Positions 34,051 through 43,007 of a DNA stretch of 64,000 bases are shown here, in pieces. Location: positions 372,001 through 436,000 of the forward strand of contig JBFWPN010000004.1 of assembly GCA_050249955.1 (NCBI GenBank), given 5' to 3'. Made by a program: the position numbers and the translations under genes. The stretch comes from CAVVIG01 sp050249955. GTDB lineage: Bacteria > Acidobacteriota > Vicinamibacteria > Vicinamibacterales > CAVVIG01. A model generated the notes under the pieces. It ran no database searches. It saw only the letters and a list, made by a program, of their open reading frames with translations, and had not been told where the DNA came from. Within the stretch, counting starts at the first letter, position 1. Each line of letters starts with the position of its first letter.

Positions 34051-36291
34051 TCAGGCGGCGTACTGGCCGCATCCGGCCGAGGCGAGCCCCATGACCGCGG
34101 CGACGTCGACCACTTCGGTGACCCGCTGCTGCACGATGGCCGTGCCGGCGATGCCGCTGCGCGGGTCGAGCCGCTGCATGGCGAGGGGTTCGTGCACGAT
34201 GTCGAGGATGCGGTCGACCACGAGGCCGGCCTGTCGCCCATCGTGGGCGCAGACGATGACCTGCATGGGGTCCTGCGTGTCGCCGTCGCGACCGGTGAAG
34301 TGGCTGGTCATCGAGACCAGCGGGAGGATGTCACCCCGGTACTGGACGACGGCCCGCACCCCGGCATGCTCGACGTCGCGCTGGCTGAACTCCTCCAGCC
34401 GCGCCACGCTGTCGAGGGGAATCGCCATCCGGTGGTTCACGCCCACCTGGAAGAGCAGCAGCGTCCGCCCGTCCCGCACGCCCGCCGACGCGCTCGCCGC
34501 CGCCGACCCCGTGGTCCGGGCACCTTCCGGCATGTCCGTGAAGACCCGCGCCTTCTGCGCGAGTCCGGGTACGTCGAGAATCAGCGCCACCCGGCCATCG
34601 CCCATGATCGTGGCGCCCGCGAACAGGTTCACCCGCTTGAGCTGCTTGCCGAGCGGCTTGACGACAATCTCCTCGGTGTCACTGATGGCATCCACCAGCA
34701 GGCCGAACTGCCGCCCGTCGGCGTTGAGCACCGCGACGCTGATGGACTCGCCGTCTGCGGTGCCGTCGAGCCCGAGTTCCCGGTGCAGCGTCACCAGCGG
34801 GAGGAGGTTGCCCCGCAGCCGGTAGAAGGACGCCTGGCCCACGCGCTCCACCACCTGATCGATCTGTGTCCCCTCCAGCCTGACCAGCTCGACAAGCGCC
34901 GCCTGCGGGATGGCGAAGCGCTCGCCGCCCGCGGTCACGATCAGGGCCGGGATGATGGCCAGCGTCAGCGGGATCCGGATCCGCAAGGTGGTGCCGTGAC
35001 CCGGGCGGCTCTGGATATCGACCGTGCCGCCGATCCGCTCGATGTTGGTGCGCACGACGTCCATGCCGACACCGCGCCCCGAGATGTTGCTGATGGTCTC
35101 GGCGGTGGAGAAGCCTGGCAGGAACACCAGCCGGATCGCGTCGTGATCCGAGAGCCGTGCCGCCTGCTCGCTCGACACGATCCCCTTCGAGACCGCCTTC
35201 CGCTTCACCTTCTCCGGATCGATCCCGGCTCCATCGTCGGCAATCTCGATGGTGATCTGGCCGCCTTCGTGGAACGCCCTGAGGAGCAGGAGCCCCTGGG
35301 CCGGCTTCCCGGCGCGCACCCGCGCCTCGGGCGGCTCGATGCCGTGGTCCACCGAGTTGCGGACGATGTGCGTGAGTGGGTCCTTGATGGCCTCGATGAT
35401 GGTCTTGTCGAGCTCCGTGTCGCGGCCTTCCATCTCGATGCGCACGTCGCGGCCGCACTGCACCGACAGGTCGCGCACGATGCGGGGGAACTTCGTCCAG
35501 ACGTTGCCGATCGGCTGCATCCGTGTCTTCATCACCCCTTCCTGCAGCTCGGAGGTCACGAGGTTCAGCCGCTGCGTCGCGCCGACGAAGGCGGAGTCGC
35601 TCTGCGTGGCGGTGAACTGGAGAATCTGGTTGCGCGCCAGTACGAGTTCGCCGACCAGGTTCATGAGCCGGTCGAGCAGGCCCACGTCGATGCGCAGGGA
35701 GGAATCCGCGACCGCCGGTGCGCGCTCGTCCTGAAGGCGCCGGTCGTCACCACTGCGGCGGTCCTGGCCCGAGCGCCGCTCCTGGGCCTCCGCGGGCGTC
35801 ACCGTCGACGGCGTGTCGTCGGGGACCGGGGCGTCGATCGTCTCGATGGCCTCGGGTCCTGGAACCGGGACGGCGGCAGGAACGGTTGCGGGCGTACCCG
35901 CCGCCTGCGGCACGATGGCCAGCGCCTCCAGTTCGTGCACCAGGGCCGCATAGTCGTCAGTGCCATCGGCGCCGGTGCTCTCGATCGCGGCGAGCATCGA
36001 CCGGGTGGCGTCGACGACGCGCAGGAGAGCGCTGGTCATCGAGACGTCGAGCGTGAGCTGCCCCTCGCGCAGCAGGCTGAGCAGGTTCTCGCCCGCGTGC
36101 GCCACGCGTTCGAGCCGGCCGAAGCCCAGGAAGCCCGAGGTTCCCTTCACGGTGTGGATCGTGCGGAAGATGGCGGCGAGCGTCGCCGCATCGCGCGGAT
36201 CGCGTTCGAGCTGCACGAACGCCTGGTCGAGCTGGTCGAGGTTCTCGACGCTCTCGACGAGGAACTCGCGCACCACTTCGTTCACATTCAT
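34051..36291 (-). CDS. cheA: CheA histidine kinase with an additional C-terminal CheW-like domain
   Basis: 746 residues. Hpt domain with phosphorylated His46 (RTIHTVKGTSGFLGF), a Pro-rich linker (about 130-190) with no clear P2 domain, a P3 dimerisation helix pair (DVGLLDRLMNLVGELV), a P4 ATPase (RNSVDHGIE, DDGAGIDPEKV, GRGVGMDVV) and a P5 CheW-like domain (about 455-590). A second CheW-like domain follows at about 610-735 (TLLLFQVGVNHRMAIPLD, VVQYRGDILPLVSM). Most CheA proteins end after P5. The start overlaps the stop of the upstream REC-REC-CheX gene (ATGA). Confidence 0.95.
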   Translation of the reverse strand: MNVNEVVREFLVESVENLDQLDQAFVQLERDPRDAATLAAIFRTIHTVKGTSGFLGFGRLERVAHAGENLLSLLREGQLTLDVSMTSALLRVVDATRSMLAAIESTGADGTDDYAALVHELEALAIVPQAAGTPATVPAAVPVPGPEAIETIDAPVPDDTPSTVTPAEAQERRSGQDRRSGDDRRLQDERAPAVADSSLRIDVGLLDRLMNLVGELVLARNQILQFTATQSDSAFVGATQRLNLVTSELQEGVMKTRMQPIGNVWTKFPRIVRDLSVQCGRDVRIEMEGRDTELDKTIIEAIKDPLTHIVRNSVDHGIEPPEARVRAGKPAQGLLLLRAFHEGGQITIEIADDGAGIDPEKVKRKAVSKGIVSSEQAARLSDHDAIRLVFLPGFSTAETISNISGRGVGMDVVRTNIERIGGTVDIQSRPGHGTTLRIRIPLTLAIIPALIVTAGGERFAIPQAALVELVRLEGTQIDQVVERVGQASFYRLRGNLLPLVTLHRELGLDGTADGESISVAVLNADGRQFGLLVDAISDTEEIVVKPLGKQLKRVNLFAGATIMGDGRVALILDVPGLAQKARVFTDMPEGARTTGSAAASASAGVRDGRTLLLFQVGVNHRMAIPLDSVARLEEFSQRDVEHAGVRAVVQYRGDILPLVSMTSHFTGRDGDTQDPMQVIVCAHDGRQAGLVVDRILDIVHEPLAMQRLDPRSGIAGTAIVQQRVTEVVDVAAVMGLASAGCGQYAA

Positions 36292-37661
36292 GGCTGTCCT
36301 TCTCCGGATGCCGCGGGCGTTGCCGGTGCTGGTGCCGGCGGACGCGCCGCGACGACCAGCCGGATCTCGAGTTCGTGGTCGGTGCCCGTCACCCCGAAGC
36401 GCACACCCAGCGAGTCGGGCGGGCGCGTGTCGGTGTCACCGGTCTCGACGACGCGCACGGTGGGTAGGCCGAGGACGGCAGGCACCTGATCGGAGACGAG
36501 TGCGTGCTTCACGCGACCCGCCACGATGTTGGAGAGTTCCGCCATGCCCTCGGCGGCCTCCGGGATGCCGAACATCGCGACGGCAAAGGCGTCGGCGCTG
36601 GTCAGGTCGGCTACGAGGTCGATGTGTGCGACGAGCGCGTCCGTGACCTCGAGCGGGATGCGTGCGACGACGAAGGGGGGCGTGAATGGGACGACCACGC
36701 GGTCGCGCGGCTCGACCTCCATCTTCAGCATCATGCCGAAGACCTGCTCCGCCGCGCTGGCCATCTGGGTCCGAAGCGTCGGGCAGACCTCGAGGAGCTG
36801 CGCGAGCGGCACCGAGGCAGGCCCCAGGGCGTCCAGCTCGCGGGTGACCACTTCGGGCACGAAGGTCCGCGTGATGCACGCGTCGTACAGGCCGGTGTTG
36901 CGCGCCTCCTCCAGCTCCTGCCGGGCGCCCACGGCCAGCAGCACCAGGTCGCGCCGCACGCGCAGTGACCTGAGTTTCTGGGCGAGCTGCTCCGAGCCAA
37001 GCTGCGGCAGGTCGCGTCCGATCATCACGGCGTTCGGCTTCATCTGGATGGCCAGGTCGAGCGCCTCGACGCCGTCGGCCGCCTCGAGGATCCGGAACCG
37101 TGCGCCGTAGGTGGTGCGGAAGAAGTAGCGGAAGTCCTCGGAGCTGTCGGCCACGAGGAGCTTGCTGCCGGCCATGAGCACCGGCCCCTCGTCGGCCTCG
37201 CGCCGCGCCCGTCCGACCGTGCGGGTGTCGACCTGGAGCGAGGCGATGATCCGCTTCAGGCGTTCGCGCGTGCCGGTCTTCGAGAGCGGCTTGCTCAGGT
37301 AGTCGGTGACGCCCAGGTCGATGACGCGGCGGACCACATCGGCATTGCACTCGCCCGTGAGGACGATCACCGGGAGGTGCGCGAGGCCGGGCGTGCTGCG
37401 GATCGCCGACAGCGTCTCCAGGCCATCGACGAACGGCATGTGCAGGTCCAGTACCAGCAGGTCCGGCAGGTGCGTGCGGAGGGCCTTGAGGGCAACCAGG
37501 CCGTTCTCGGCCTCCGTGACGTCGGCCGCCAGTTCCATGGTGAACAGGCGCTTCAGCGCATAGCGCACGGCCAGGTCGTCGTCGCACACCATGATGCGCT
37601 GGACCCGGCGGACGTGCGGGGCGGGCGGTGCCGCGACCTCGGAGGGCTGCCCGCTCAGCAT
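36288..37661 (-). CDS. Tandem-receiver CheX-domain protein
   Basis: 457 residues. The first receiver (about 20-140) is complete (VCDDDLAVR, VLDLHMPFVDG, YLSKPLSK). The second (about 160-280) lacks the phospho-acceptor: the expected Asp position reads G in MIGRDLPQLG, so it is a pseudo-receiver. Residues about 330-450 form a CheC/CheX-like domain with AELSNIVAGRVKHAL. The protein could be a phosphorylation-controlled phosphatase for CheY-P. It overlaps the cheA start by four bases and the Hpt gene by seven. Confidence 0.8.
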   Translation of the reverse strand: MLSGQPSEVAAPPAPHVRRVQRIMVCDDDLAVRYALKRLFTMELAADVTEAENGLVALKALRTHLPDLLVLDLHMPFVDGLETLSAIRSTPGLAHLPVIVLTGECNADVVRRVIDLGVTDYLSKPLSKTGTRERLKRIIASLQVDTRTVGRARREADEGPVLMAGSKLLVADSSEDFRYFFRTTYGARFRILEAADGVEALDLAIQMKPNAVMIGRDLPQLGSEQLAQKLRSLRVRRDLVLLAVGARQELEEARNTGLYDACITRTFVPEVVTRELDALGPASVPLAQLLEVCPTLRTQMASAAEQVFGMMLKMEVEPRDRVVVPFTPPFVVARIPLEVTDALVAHIDLVADLTSADAFAVAMFGIPEAAEGMAELSNIVAGRVKHALVSDQVPAVLGLPTVRVVETGDTDTRPPDSLGVRFGVTGTDHELEIRLVVAARPPAPAPATPAASGEGQP

Positions 37662-38035
37662 GCGCGCTCCTCGCATTCCACGAACGCCGTCAGTGCGGTG
37701 GCGAGGTGGATCAGGGAACTGGCGAGCGCGTCGAAGGCCGTGCGCGCGGGCGGAGCGCCGCCGGACCTCGCCGTGGTCTCGATGACGTTCGCCAGTGCGA
37801 AGGCGCGCCGGCCGCCCACCGTGGCCACGAGGCTCTTCAGGGCGTGTGCGGCATCGGCGGCGGCGGCCCCGTCGCCGGCATCCAGCGCCGACCCGATGCG
37901 CGCGAGCAGGCGGGGCGACTCGTCGAGGAGGATGTCCCTCAGTCCGCGCCGCATGCCCGGATCGTCGACGGTGACCGCCAGCAGGTCCTCCGCGCTGAAG
38001 TGCTCGTCCGCCGGTTCGGAGTTCGGTGTGTTCAC
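37655..38035 (-). CDS. Stand-alone Hpt phosphotransfer protein
   Basis: 126 residues from the GTG at 38035, which has GAGGA six bases upstream; a GTG at 38086 would extend it but lies inside a promoter-like sequence. A four-helix Hpt domain is indicated by AAHALKSLVATVGGRRAFALANVIE-type residues, with the phosphorylatable His in AHALKS. It is first in the che run and its 3' end overlaps the next gene by seven bases. It may pass phosphate between CheA-type and other receivers, such as the tandem receiver protein. Confidence 0.75.
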   Translation of the reverse strand: MNTPNSEPADEHFSAEDLLAVTVDDPGMRRGLRDILLDESPRLLARIGSALDAGDGAAAADAAHALKSLVATVGGRRAFALANVIETTARSGGAPPARTAFDALASSLIHLATALTAFVECEERAC

Positions 38036-38058
38036 GACGTGTCCTCGCACGAGTGGGT

Positions 38059-38086
38059 CTATCGGCCCGCTGCGGACGTTCTTCAC
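38059..38086 (-). promoter_or_regulatory. Possible sigma-28-like promoter of the che operon
   Basis: On the minus strand GTGAA, 15 bases, then GCCGATAG. The sigma-28 (FliA) consensus is CTAAA-N15-GCCGATAA. The -10 half matches seven of eight, the -35 half is weaker. It ends 24 bases before the GTG at 38035. Suggestive only. Confidence 0.3.
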
Positions 38087-38170
38087 GCGGCCCAGGATGG
38101 GTCAGGCCTGCCCCACACCGGGGCATTGCGAAGCCCGGCCGGATGGTCGATAGATGTGCTGGGGAGACGC

Positions 38171-39460
38171 ATGCGCCCAGCTATCTGGAATTCCAACCAC
38201 CATGGACGGGCTGGCACGCCAGAGCCGGCGCCGACCGAGACAGTGCATCTCGCGCGGCAGCCGATTCTCGACCCGCGCGGCGGGGTGTTCGGCTACGAGT
38301 TGCTCTACCGCGGCAGCGCGGCCGACGAGAGCTGCGACGACGTCGGCGACCGGGCCAGCGCACGCGTGCTGTCGAACGCGGTGTTGTCGCTGGGGCTCGA
38401 CACCCTGACGGCCGGACGCCCCGCCTTCGTCAACTTCACCAGGGGGCTGCTGCTCGCAGATGCGGCCACGCTGCTGCCGCCCTCGTCGCTCGTGGTCGAG
38501 GTGCGTGAGGACGTGCCGGTCGATCGGGAGGTGATCGACGCCTGCAGCCGGCTGCACGACCGCGGGTATGCAATCGGACTCGACGACTTCGTGGCCGGGT
38601 CGCCCGCGGAAGCGCTGCTGCCGTTCACCAAGTTCATCAAGGTGGATGTGCTCACCACGCCGCCCGAGGAGTGCGCACGCCTCGCCTCCGTGTACCGACC
38701 ACGCGGCGTGCGGCTGATCGCCGAGAAGGTGGAGGAGGCGGCCGTGGTCGAGCGGCTGCGGCCGCTCGGCTACCAGCTCTTTCAGGGCTACCACTTCTGC
38801 CGCCCGACCACCTTTTCGTCCGCGCCGCTGGCCGGCCATCAGCTCGCCTACATGCGGCTCCTGGCCGCGCTCAACCGCGACGACCTGCCGGTCTCGGAGC
38901 TCGAGGCGCTGGTCAAGGCCGATGTCTCGCTCACCTACCGCGTACTGCGCTCGGTGAACTCGCCTGCGTTCGGACTTCGGCGGGAGGTGACCTCGCTGCG
39001 ACAGGCGCTGTTGCTGCTCGGGCGCGATCGCATCCGCAAGTGGGTGTCGGTCTGGACGCTCGCGGGGCTGGGCCAGGGACAGAGCGCGGAGATGCTGGCC
39101 GTGGCCCTGGTCCGGGCGCGCTGCTGTGAGGCGCTCGGCCGCGAGTTCGGCGGCGAGGAAATGGAGAGCGGCTACTTCCTGCTCGGCCTCTGCTCGGTGC
39201 TCGATGCGCTGCTCCGGCGGCCGATGGCGGCAGCGATCGCGGAGATGCCGCTCCCACTGCTGGTGCGCGACGCACTGCTCGGCCAGCCGAACCCGGCCCG
39301 TGCGGTGCTCGACGCCGTCACCGCCTACGAACGTGGGGCATGGGACATGGCGTCCCGAATCCTCCACCACCTGCGGCTGCCAATCCTCCGGCTGACCGAG
39401 GCCTACACCGATGCGCTCCGCTGGGCCCGCGGACTCGAGACGGAGGCCCCTGCATGCTGA
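38171..39460 (+). CDS. EAL-HDOD signalling protein
   Basis: 429 residues. An EAL-like phosphodiesterase domain (about 25-215): LARQPILD, ELLYRG, VVEVRE at the EAL position, GLDDFVAGSP (Asp-Asp), FIKVDV (Lys), LIAEKVE, and FQGYHFCRP. An HDOD domain follows (about 220-420; SLTYRVLRSVNSPAFGL). The metal-binding Asp pair and Lys are kept, but EAL-HDOD proteins are often inactive binders, so activity is uncertain. It is the first gene of a cassette with the diguanylate cyclase at 39454, which it overlaps by seven bases. A paralogue lies at 54937-56208. Confidence 0.88.
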   Translation: MRPAIWNSNHHGRAGTPEPAPTETVHLARQPILDPRGGVFGYELLYRGSAADESCDDVGDRASARVLSNAVLSLGLDTLTAGRPAFVNFTRGLLLADAATLLPPSSLVVEVREDVPVDREVIDACSRLHDRGYAIGLDDFVAGSPAEALLPFTKFIKVDVLTTPPEECARLASVYRPRGVRLIAEKVEEAAVVERLRPLGYQLFQGYHFCRPTTFSSAPLAGHQLAYMRLLAALNRDDLPVSELEALVKADVSLTYRVLRSVNSPAFGLRREVTSLRQALLLLGRDRIRKWVSVWTLAGLGQGQSAEMLAVALVRARCCEALGREFGGEEMESGYFLLGLCSVLDALLRRPMAAAIAEMPLPLLVRDALLGQPNPARAVLDAVTAYERGAWDMASRILHHLRLPILRLTEAYTDALRWARGLETEAPAC

Positions 39461-40947
39461 CGGTGCTGGCCAGGCTGCTCGGACGCTCGGAAGAGCCGTC
39501 ACACGAGCGGGTCGTGCCGCTGCCGATGGTCGAACCTCCGGCGAGCGCGACGCTCGCCGCGTTCCTCGATGCGGCGCCCGACGGCATCGTCATGGTGGAT
39601 GAGACGGGCCTGATTGTCGCCGCCAACGAACAGCTGTACCGGATGCTGGGGTACGCGCCGAACAGCCTCGAGGGGCAGCCGGTCGAACAACTGGTGCCGG
39701 ATCGGCATCATGCCGCGCATGTCGGGAAGCGCGAGGGCTACCAGCGGATGCCCCATACCCGACGCATGGGCAGCAAGCTGGCGCTGACCGCGCGTCGCGC
39801 GGACGAGACCGAACTGCCGGTCGACATCGCGCTCGGCTCGGTGGTGCTGGCGGATCGGCGGATGACGCTGGCCTTCGTGCGGGACGCCTCGGAGCAGCAG
39901 GCGCTCTGGGACGAACTGGCCGCTGCGAAGGCGAGCCTCGAGGCGGAACTCGAGGAGCGCCGGCAGTATCGCGCCCTCACGGAGCTGCTCCAGACGCTGC
40001 GGTCGCGCGAGGAGATCCGGTCGGTGCTCAGCCTGCACATGGAGCGCCTGTTTCCGGAAACCAACGGGTCGCTGGCGCTGCTCGACGCCTCGCATGACAC
40101 CGTGGACGCGCTGGTCTGCTGGGGATGCGACCCGCTGCCGGAGCAGTTCCCACTCGATGCCTGCGTGGCGCTCCGGCTCGGACGGGTGCACGAGACCGAC
40201 GCCTCCCGGGAGGTGGCCTGCACGCACCGGGCCTGCGAGGGGCAGCACTCGCTCTGCGTGCCCCTGATGGCCGACGGCGAGACGCTGGGGGTGCTGCACC
40301 TGCAGGCGGATCCCCGCGCACGCAGCGGGCACGGACCGTCAGGCGGCCTGACGGCAGACGAACGCCGCCGCGCGTCGGATATTGCGGAACGGCTGGCGCT
40401 GCCGCTCGCCAACATCGTGCTGCGGGACCGCCTGCTCAACCAGTCGGTGCGCGATCCGCTCACGGGCGTCTACAACCGGCGCCAGATGGACGAGTCGATC
40501 GGGCGCGAGATCAGTCGTGCCGCGCGCCTTGCGTACGGCGTGTCGGTGGCGCTCGTGGACATCGATCATTTCAAGCGATTCAATGACACGCTCGGCCACG
40601 ATGCCGGCGACACCCTGCTGCGTGCCTTCGCCCAGTTCCTGGCCAGCCACCTGCGGCTCGACGATGCGGTCTTCCGGTACGGCGGGGAAGAGTTCGTGCT
40701 GGTGCTGCCAGGGGCCGCGGCTCAGGCAGCCGCCGAGCGCCTGCAGGCGCTGCGGGCGGAGTGGCGGCAGCAGACCGCCGGCTACGGCCGGGAGGTGACC
40801 TTCTCGGCTGGGGTCGGCGAGTTCCCGTCACACGGCACCACGTCGCACGAAGTGTTGCGGGCCGCGGACGGGGCACTCTACCAGGCCAAGGCGCTCGGGC
40901 GCGATCGGGTCATCGTCGCGGGCTACGGCGCAGTTGCCCCTCTGTGA
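39454..40947 (+). CDS. PAS-GAF-GGDEF diguanylate cyclase
   Basis: 497 residues. PAS domain (about 30-150, DAAPDGIVMVDETGLIVAAN), coiled linker, GAF-like domain (about 185-310, with GSLALLDAS and PLMADGETLGVLHL) and a GGDEF domain (about 330-490) with DPLTGVYNRRQMDE, DIDHFKRFND and active site RYGGEEF. The inhibitory I-site RLDD stands five residues before the active site, so product feedback is expected. It makes c-di-GMP in the cytoplasm. CGGAGG precedes the ATG at 39454, which overlaps the EAL-HDOD gene. Confidence 0.93.
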   Translation: MLTVLARLLGRSEEPSHERVVPLPMVEPPASATLAAFLDAAPDGIVMVDETGLIVAANEQLYRMLGYAPNSLEGQPVEQLVPDRHHAAHVGKREGYQRMPHTRRMGSKLALTARRADETELPVDIALGSVVLADRRMTLAFVRDASEQQALWDELAAAKASLEAELEERRQYRALTELLQTLRSREEIRSVLSLHMERLFPETNGSLALLDASHDTVDALVCWGCDPLPEQFPLDACVALRLGRVHETDASREVACTHRACEGQHSLCVPLMADGETLGVLHLQADPRARSGHGPSGGLTADERRRASDIAERLALPLANIVLRDRLLNQSVRDPLTGVYNRRQMDESIGREISRAARLAYGVSVALVDIDHFKRFNDTLGHDAGDTLLRAFAQFLASHLRLDDAVFRYGGEEFVLVLPGAAAQAAAERLQALRAEWRQQTAGYGREVTFSAGVGEFPSHGTTSHEVLRAADGALYQAKALGRDRVIVAGYGAVAPL

Positions 40948-40960
40948 ACGCACCCGTGGT

Positions 40961-41713
40961 TCAGCGGCCAGGCCCGCGCCAGTAGTCGAACAGCTCCTGC
41001 TGCCCCCGCACATTGAGCTTCCGGAACACCGCCTTCAGGTGATTTCGCACCGTGTGAGGGCTCAGCGCGAGCGTGCGCGCAATGGTGACGACACGCGCGC
41101 CCTCGGCCAGCAGGTCGACCACCTCGCGTTCACGCACCGAGAGCAGGGCGGCGCCCTCGGGTTCCGCCGCGTCGGCGCTGTCGGCCAGCAACGCCGCAAT
41201 CGCCCGGAGCTTCTGCTCCGGTGTGCGGGCAGGTGCCACGGCCGACGCCCTCCCTCGCCTGGCGAGGCCTGAGCCAGACCGCCCCTGGTCGCCAAGCAGG
41301 AGTGCCGTGGCCTCGAGCTGGGCGTCGACCACGGGCCGCACCACCACCGCGGCCGCATGCCGGAGCGCCATCCGCTCGATGGCCACGCGATCCGGAGACT
41401 CCGCCACATAGATCACCGGCACGGCGTGGTCACTCACTCGATCCCAGAAGGCCGTCGCCCCGGCCGTCTCGACCAGGTCGGCATCGAGCACGATCAGGGT
41501 CGGAGCCCCGTCCGCCCACGCGTCGAGCGCATTCGCCAGGGCAGGGAACGGCCGGCCGACGCGGAACCCGACCCGCGACAGGCACTGCTGGCATTGGCGG
41601 GCAGTCTGTCGGTCGGGGTCGATGACCAGGGCGGATGGACGCGTGGGCTGACTCACGTGATTTGGGGCGAAGTCGCGGCGAACATTGTATCCAATCAGCT
41701 CATTGTTGGTCAT
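40961..41713 (-). CDS. Pseudo-receiver LuxR-type regulator
   Basis: 250 residues from the ATG at 41713; a GTG at 41656 is possible, since the first 19 codons are AT-rich and hold a TACAAT. The receiver keeps Asp residues (VIDPD, VLDADLV) but has Arg where the conserved Lys should be (VVVRPVVD) and lacks the usual Thr/Ser, so normal phosphorylation switching is doubtful. A LuxR HTH (about 185-245) is intact: LSVREREVVDLLAEGARV, HTVRNHLKAVFRKLNV. It is convergent with the diguanylate cyclase gene and divergent from another. Confidence 0.82.
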   Translation of the reverse strand: MTNNELIGYNVRRDFAPNHVSQPTRPSALVIDPDRQTARQCQQCLSRVGFRVGRPFPALANALDAWADGAPTLIVLDADLVETAGATAFWDRVSDHAVPVIYVAESPDRVAIERMALRHAAAVVVRPVVDAQLEATALLLGDQGRSGSGLARRGRASAVAPARTPEQKLRAIAALLADSADAAEPEGAALLSVREREVVDLLAEGARVVTIARTLALSPHTVRNHLKAVFRKLNVRGQQELFDYWRGPGR

Positions 41714-41716
41714 TAA

Positions 41717-41735
41717 ATAGCCATCAATTGGCTAT
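41717..41735. repeat. Inverted repeat between a LuxR regulator and a diguanylate cyclase
   Basis: Perfect 7-bp arms ATAGCCA / TGGCTAT around TCAAT, in a locally AT-rich 90-bp region shared by divergent genes. It stands four bases upstream of the possible ATG at 41713. It could be an operator for the regulator next to it. Confidence 0.4.
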
Positions 41736-41810
41736 CATCCCCAAGGCTGAGGCTCCCGATATGTGGACTGGAAGGCATCAGCGTGCAGCGCTGGCCCTTC
41801 GGAGTCAACC

Positions 41811-43007
41811 GTGGACCATGATGTGACAACAGCGTGTGCCCAGCCGGCCCCTCCCGCGGTGCTGGCCGGGCAGCCGTCGGCGGACGCCATCGCCGTCCTG
41901 GGCGACGCGCTGGCGGCATTCTCGTCGCGCGTGGCACGCCGCGAGCTCGAACTCAGCCGCCTGTTCGACGAGATTGCCCGCGAACGGAGTTCGCTGCTCG
42001 ACACGGTGCTCAACCGCCTCTTCGAGGGGTTCTCCGGTGTGATTCCCTTCGAGACGCTCGAATGCGCGTTCCTCTCCGACTGCGGCCGCCGCCTCGTTGG
42101 CGCCTGGCGGCGCGGACACGCCGCGACGCTCCAGCCGAACTGGTCGATCTCGATCGAGGGCCCGCTCCACGACTGCCTGCGGCGCGGGGAACCAGCCATC
42201 ATCAGCGATCTCCACGCCGAGCGGGCCTCGGATGCCCGGTCCGCCATCGAGCGCCACCTGCTCCTGGCAGGGGTACGCGCCGCGCTCGCCTGTCCTCTGG
42301 TCGCCGACGGCGTGCCGCTCGGCCTGCTGTTCTTCACGAGTGGCCAGCCCGACGTATTCCGTCCCGCCCACGAGACGGCGTTCCTGCGGGCGGCCGCGCA
42401 GGTGTCCGCGGTGGTCTACCGAACGCGCGCCTACGGCGAGTTCCTCGGCGGCCACCGCGCCCTCGAGAGCGAAGCGCGACGGCTCCGCCGGGTGGCCACC
42501 ACTGATGCCCTGACGGGTGTGCTGAACCGGCGCGCGCTCGACAGCCGGCTCGAGCGGGCCTGGGCCCGGTTCGAGCAGGACGGCACCGGCTTCGGCCTCA
42601 TCTTCTGCGACCTCGACCACTTCAAGCAGGTGAACGACACCCACGGCCACGCGGCAGGCGACCGGGTGCTCGCGCAGGCGGCCAGGAGCCTCGCACGCGG
42701 GCTCCGCGGGGCCGACGCCGTCGGCCGCTACGGCGGCGAGGAGTTCCTCGCCATCGTCGACACCGGCGTGGAGGATACGCTCGGTCGCGTGGCCCAGCGG
42801 CTTCGTCGCCTGCTGGCGGAGGCCACCGCCGGAGCCGTGCCGGTCACGGCCAGCTTCGGCGTCGCCTCCTCACACCGGTTCCCGACGCTCGAGCTGCTGG
42901 TGACGTCGGCGGACCGTGCCCTGTACGATGCGAAGCGCCGGGGTCGCGACTGCTGCGTGCTCGGCGTCTCGTCGGCGGATCTCGTCTTGCTCCAGAATGG
43001 TGATTGA
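41811..43007 (+). CDS. GAF-GGDEF diguanylate cyclase
   Basis: 398 residues from a GTG at 41811, chosen because GGAG stands six bases upstream; the frame is open from 41763. GAF domain (about 60-215, PLVADGVPLGLLFFTSG), then GGDEF (about 235-385): DALTGVLNRRALDS, DLDHFKQVND and RYGGEEFLAI. The I-site RGAD is present five residues before the active site. It makes c-di-GMP with feedback. The stop overlaps the ATG of the following hybrid kinase by one base, so they form a unit. Confidence 0.92.
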   Translation: MDHDVTTACAQPAPPAVLAGQPSADAIAVLGDALAAFSSRVARRELELSRLFDEIARERSSLLDTVLNRLFEGFSGVIPFETLECAFLSDCGRRLVGAWRRGHAATLQPNWSISIEGPLHDCLRRGEPAIISDLHAERASDARSAIERHLLLAGVRAALACPLVADGVPLGLLFFTSGQPDVFRPAHETAFLRAAAQVSAVVYRTRAYGEFLGGHRALESEARRLRRVATTDALTGVLNRRALDSRLERAWARFEQDGTGFGLIFCDLDHFKQVNDTHGHAAGDRVLAQAARSLARGLRGADAVGRYGGEEFLAIVDTGVEDTLGRVAQRLRRLLAEATAGAVPVTASFGVASSHRFPTLELLVTSADRALYDAKRRGRDCCVLGVSSADLVLLQNGD

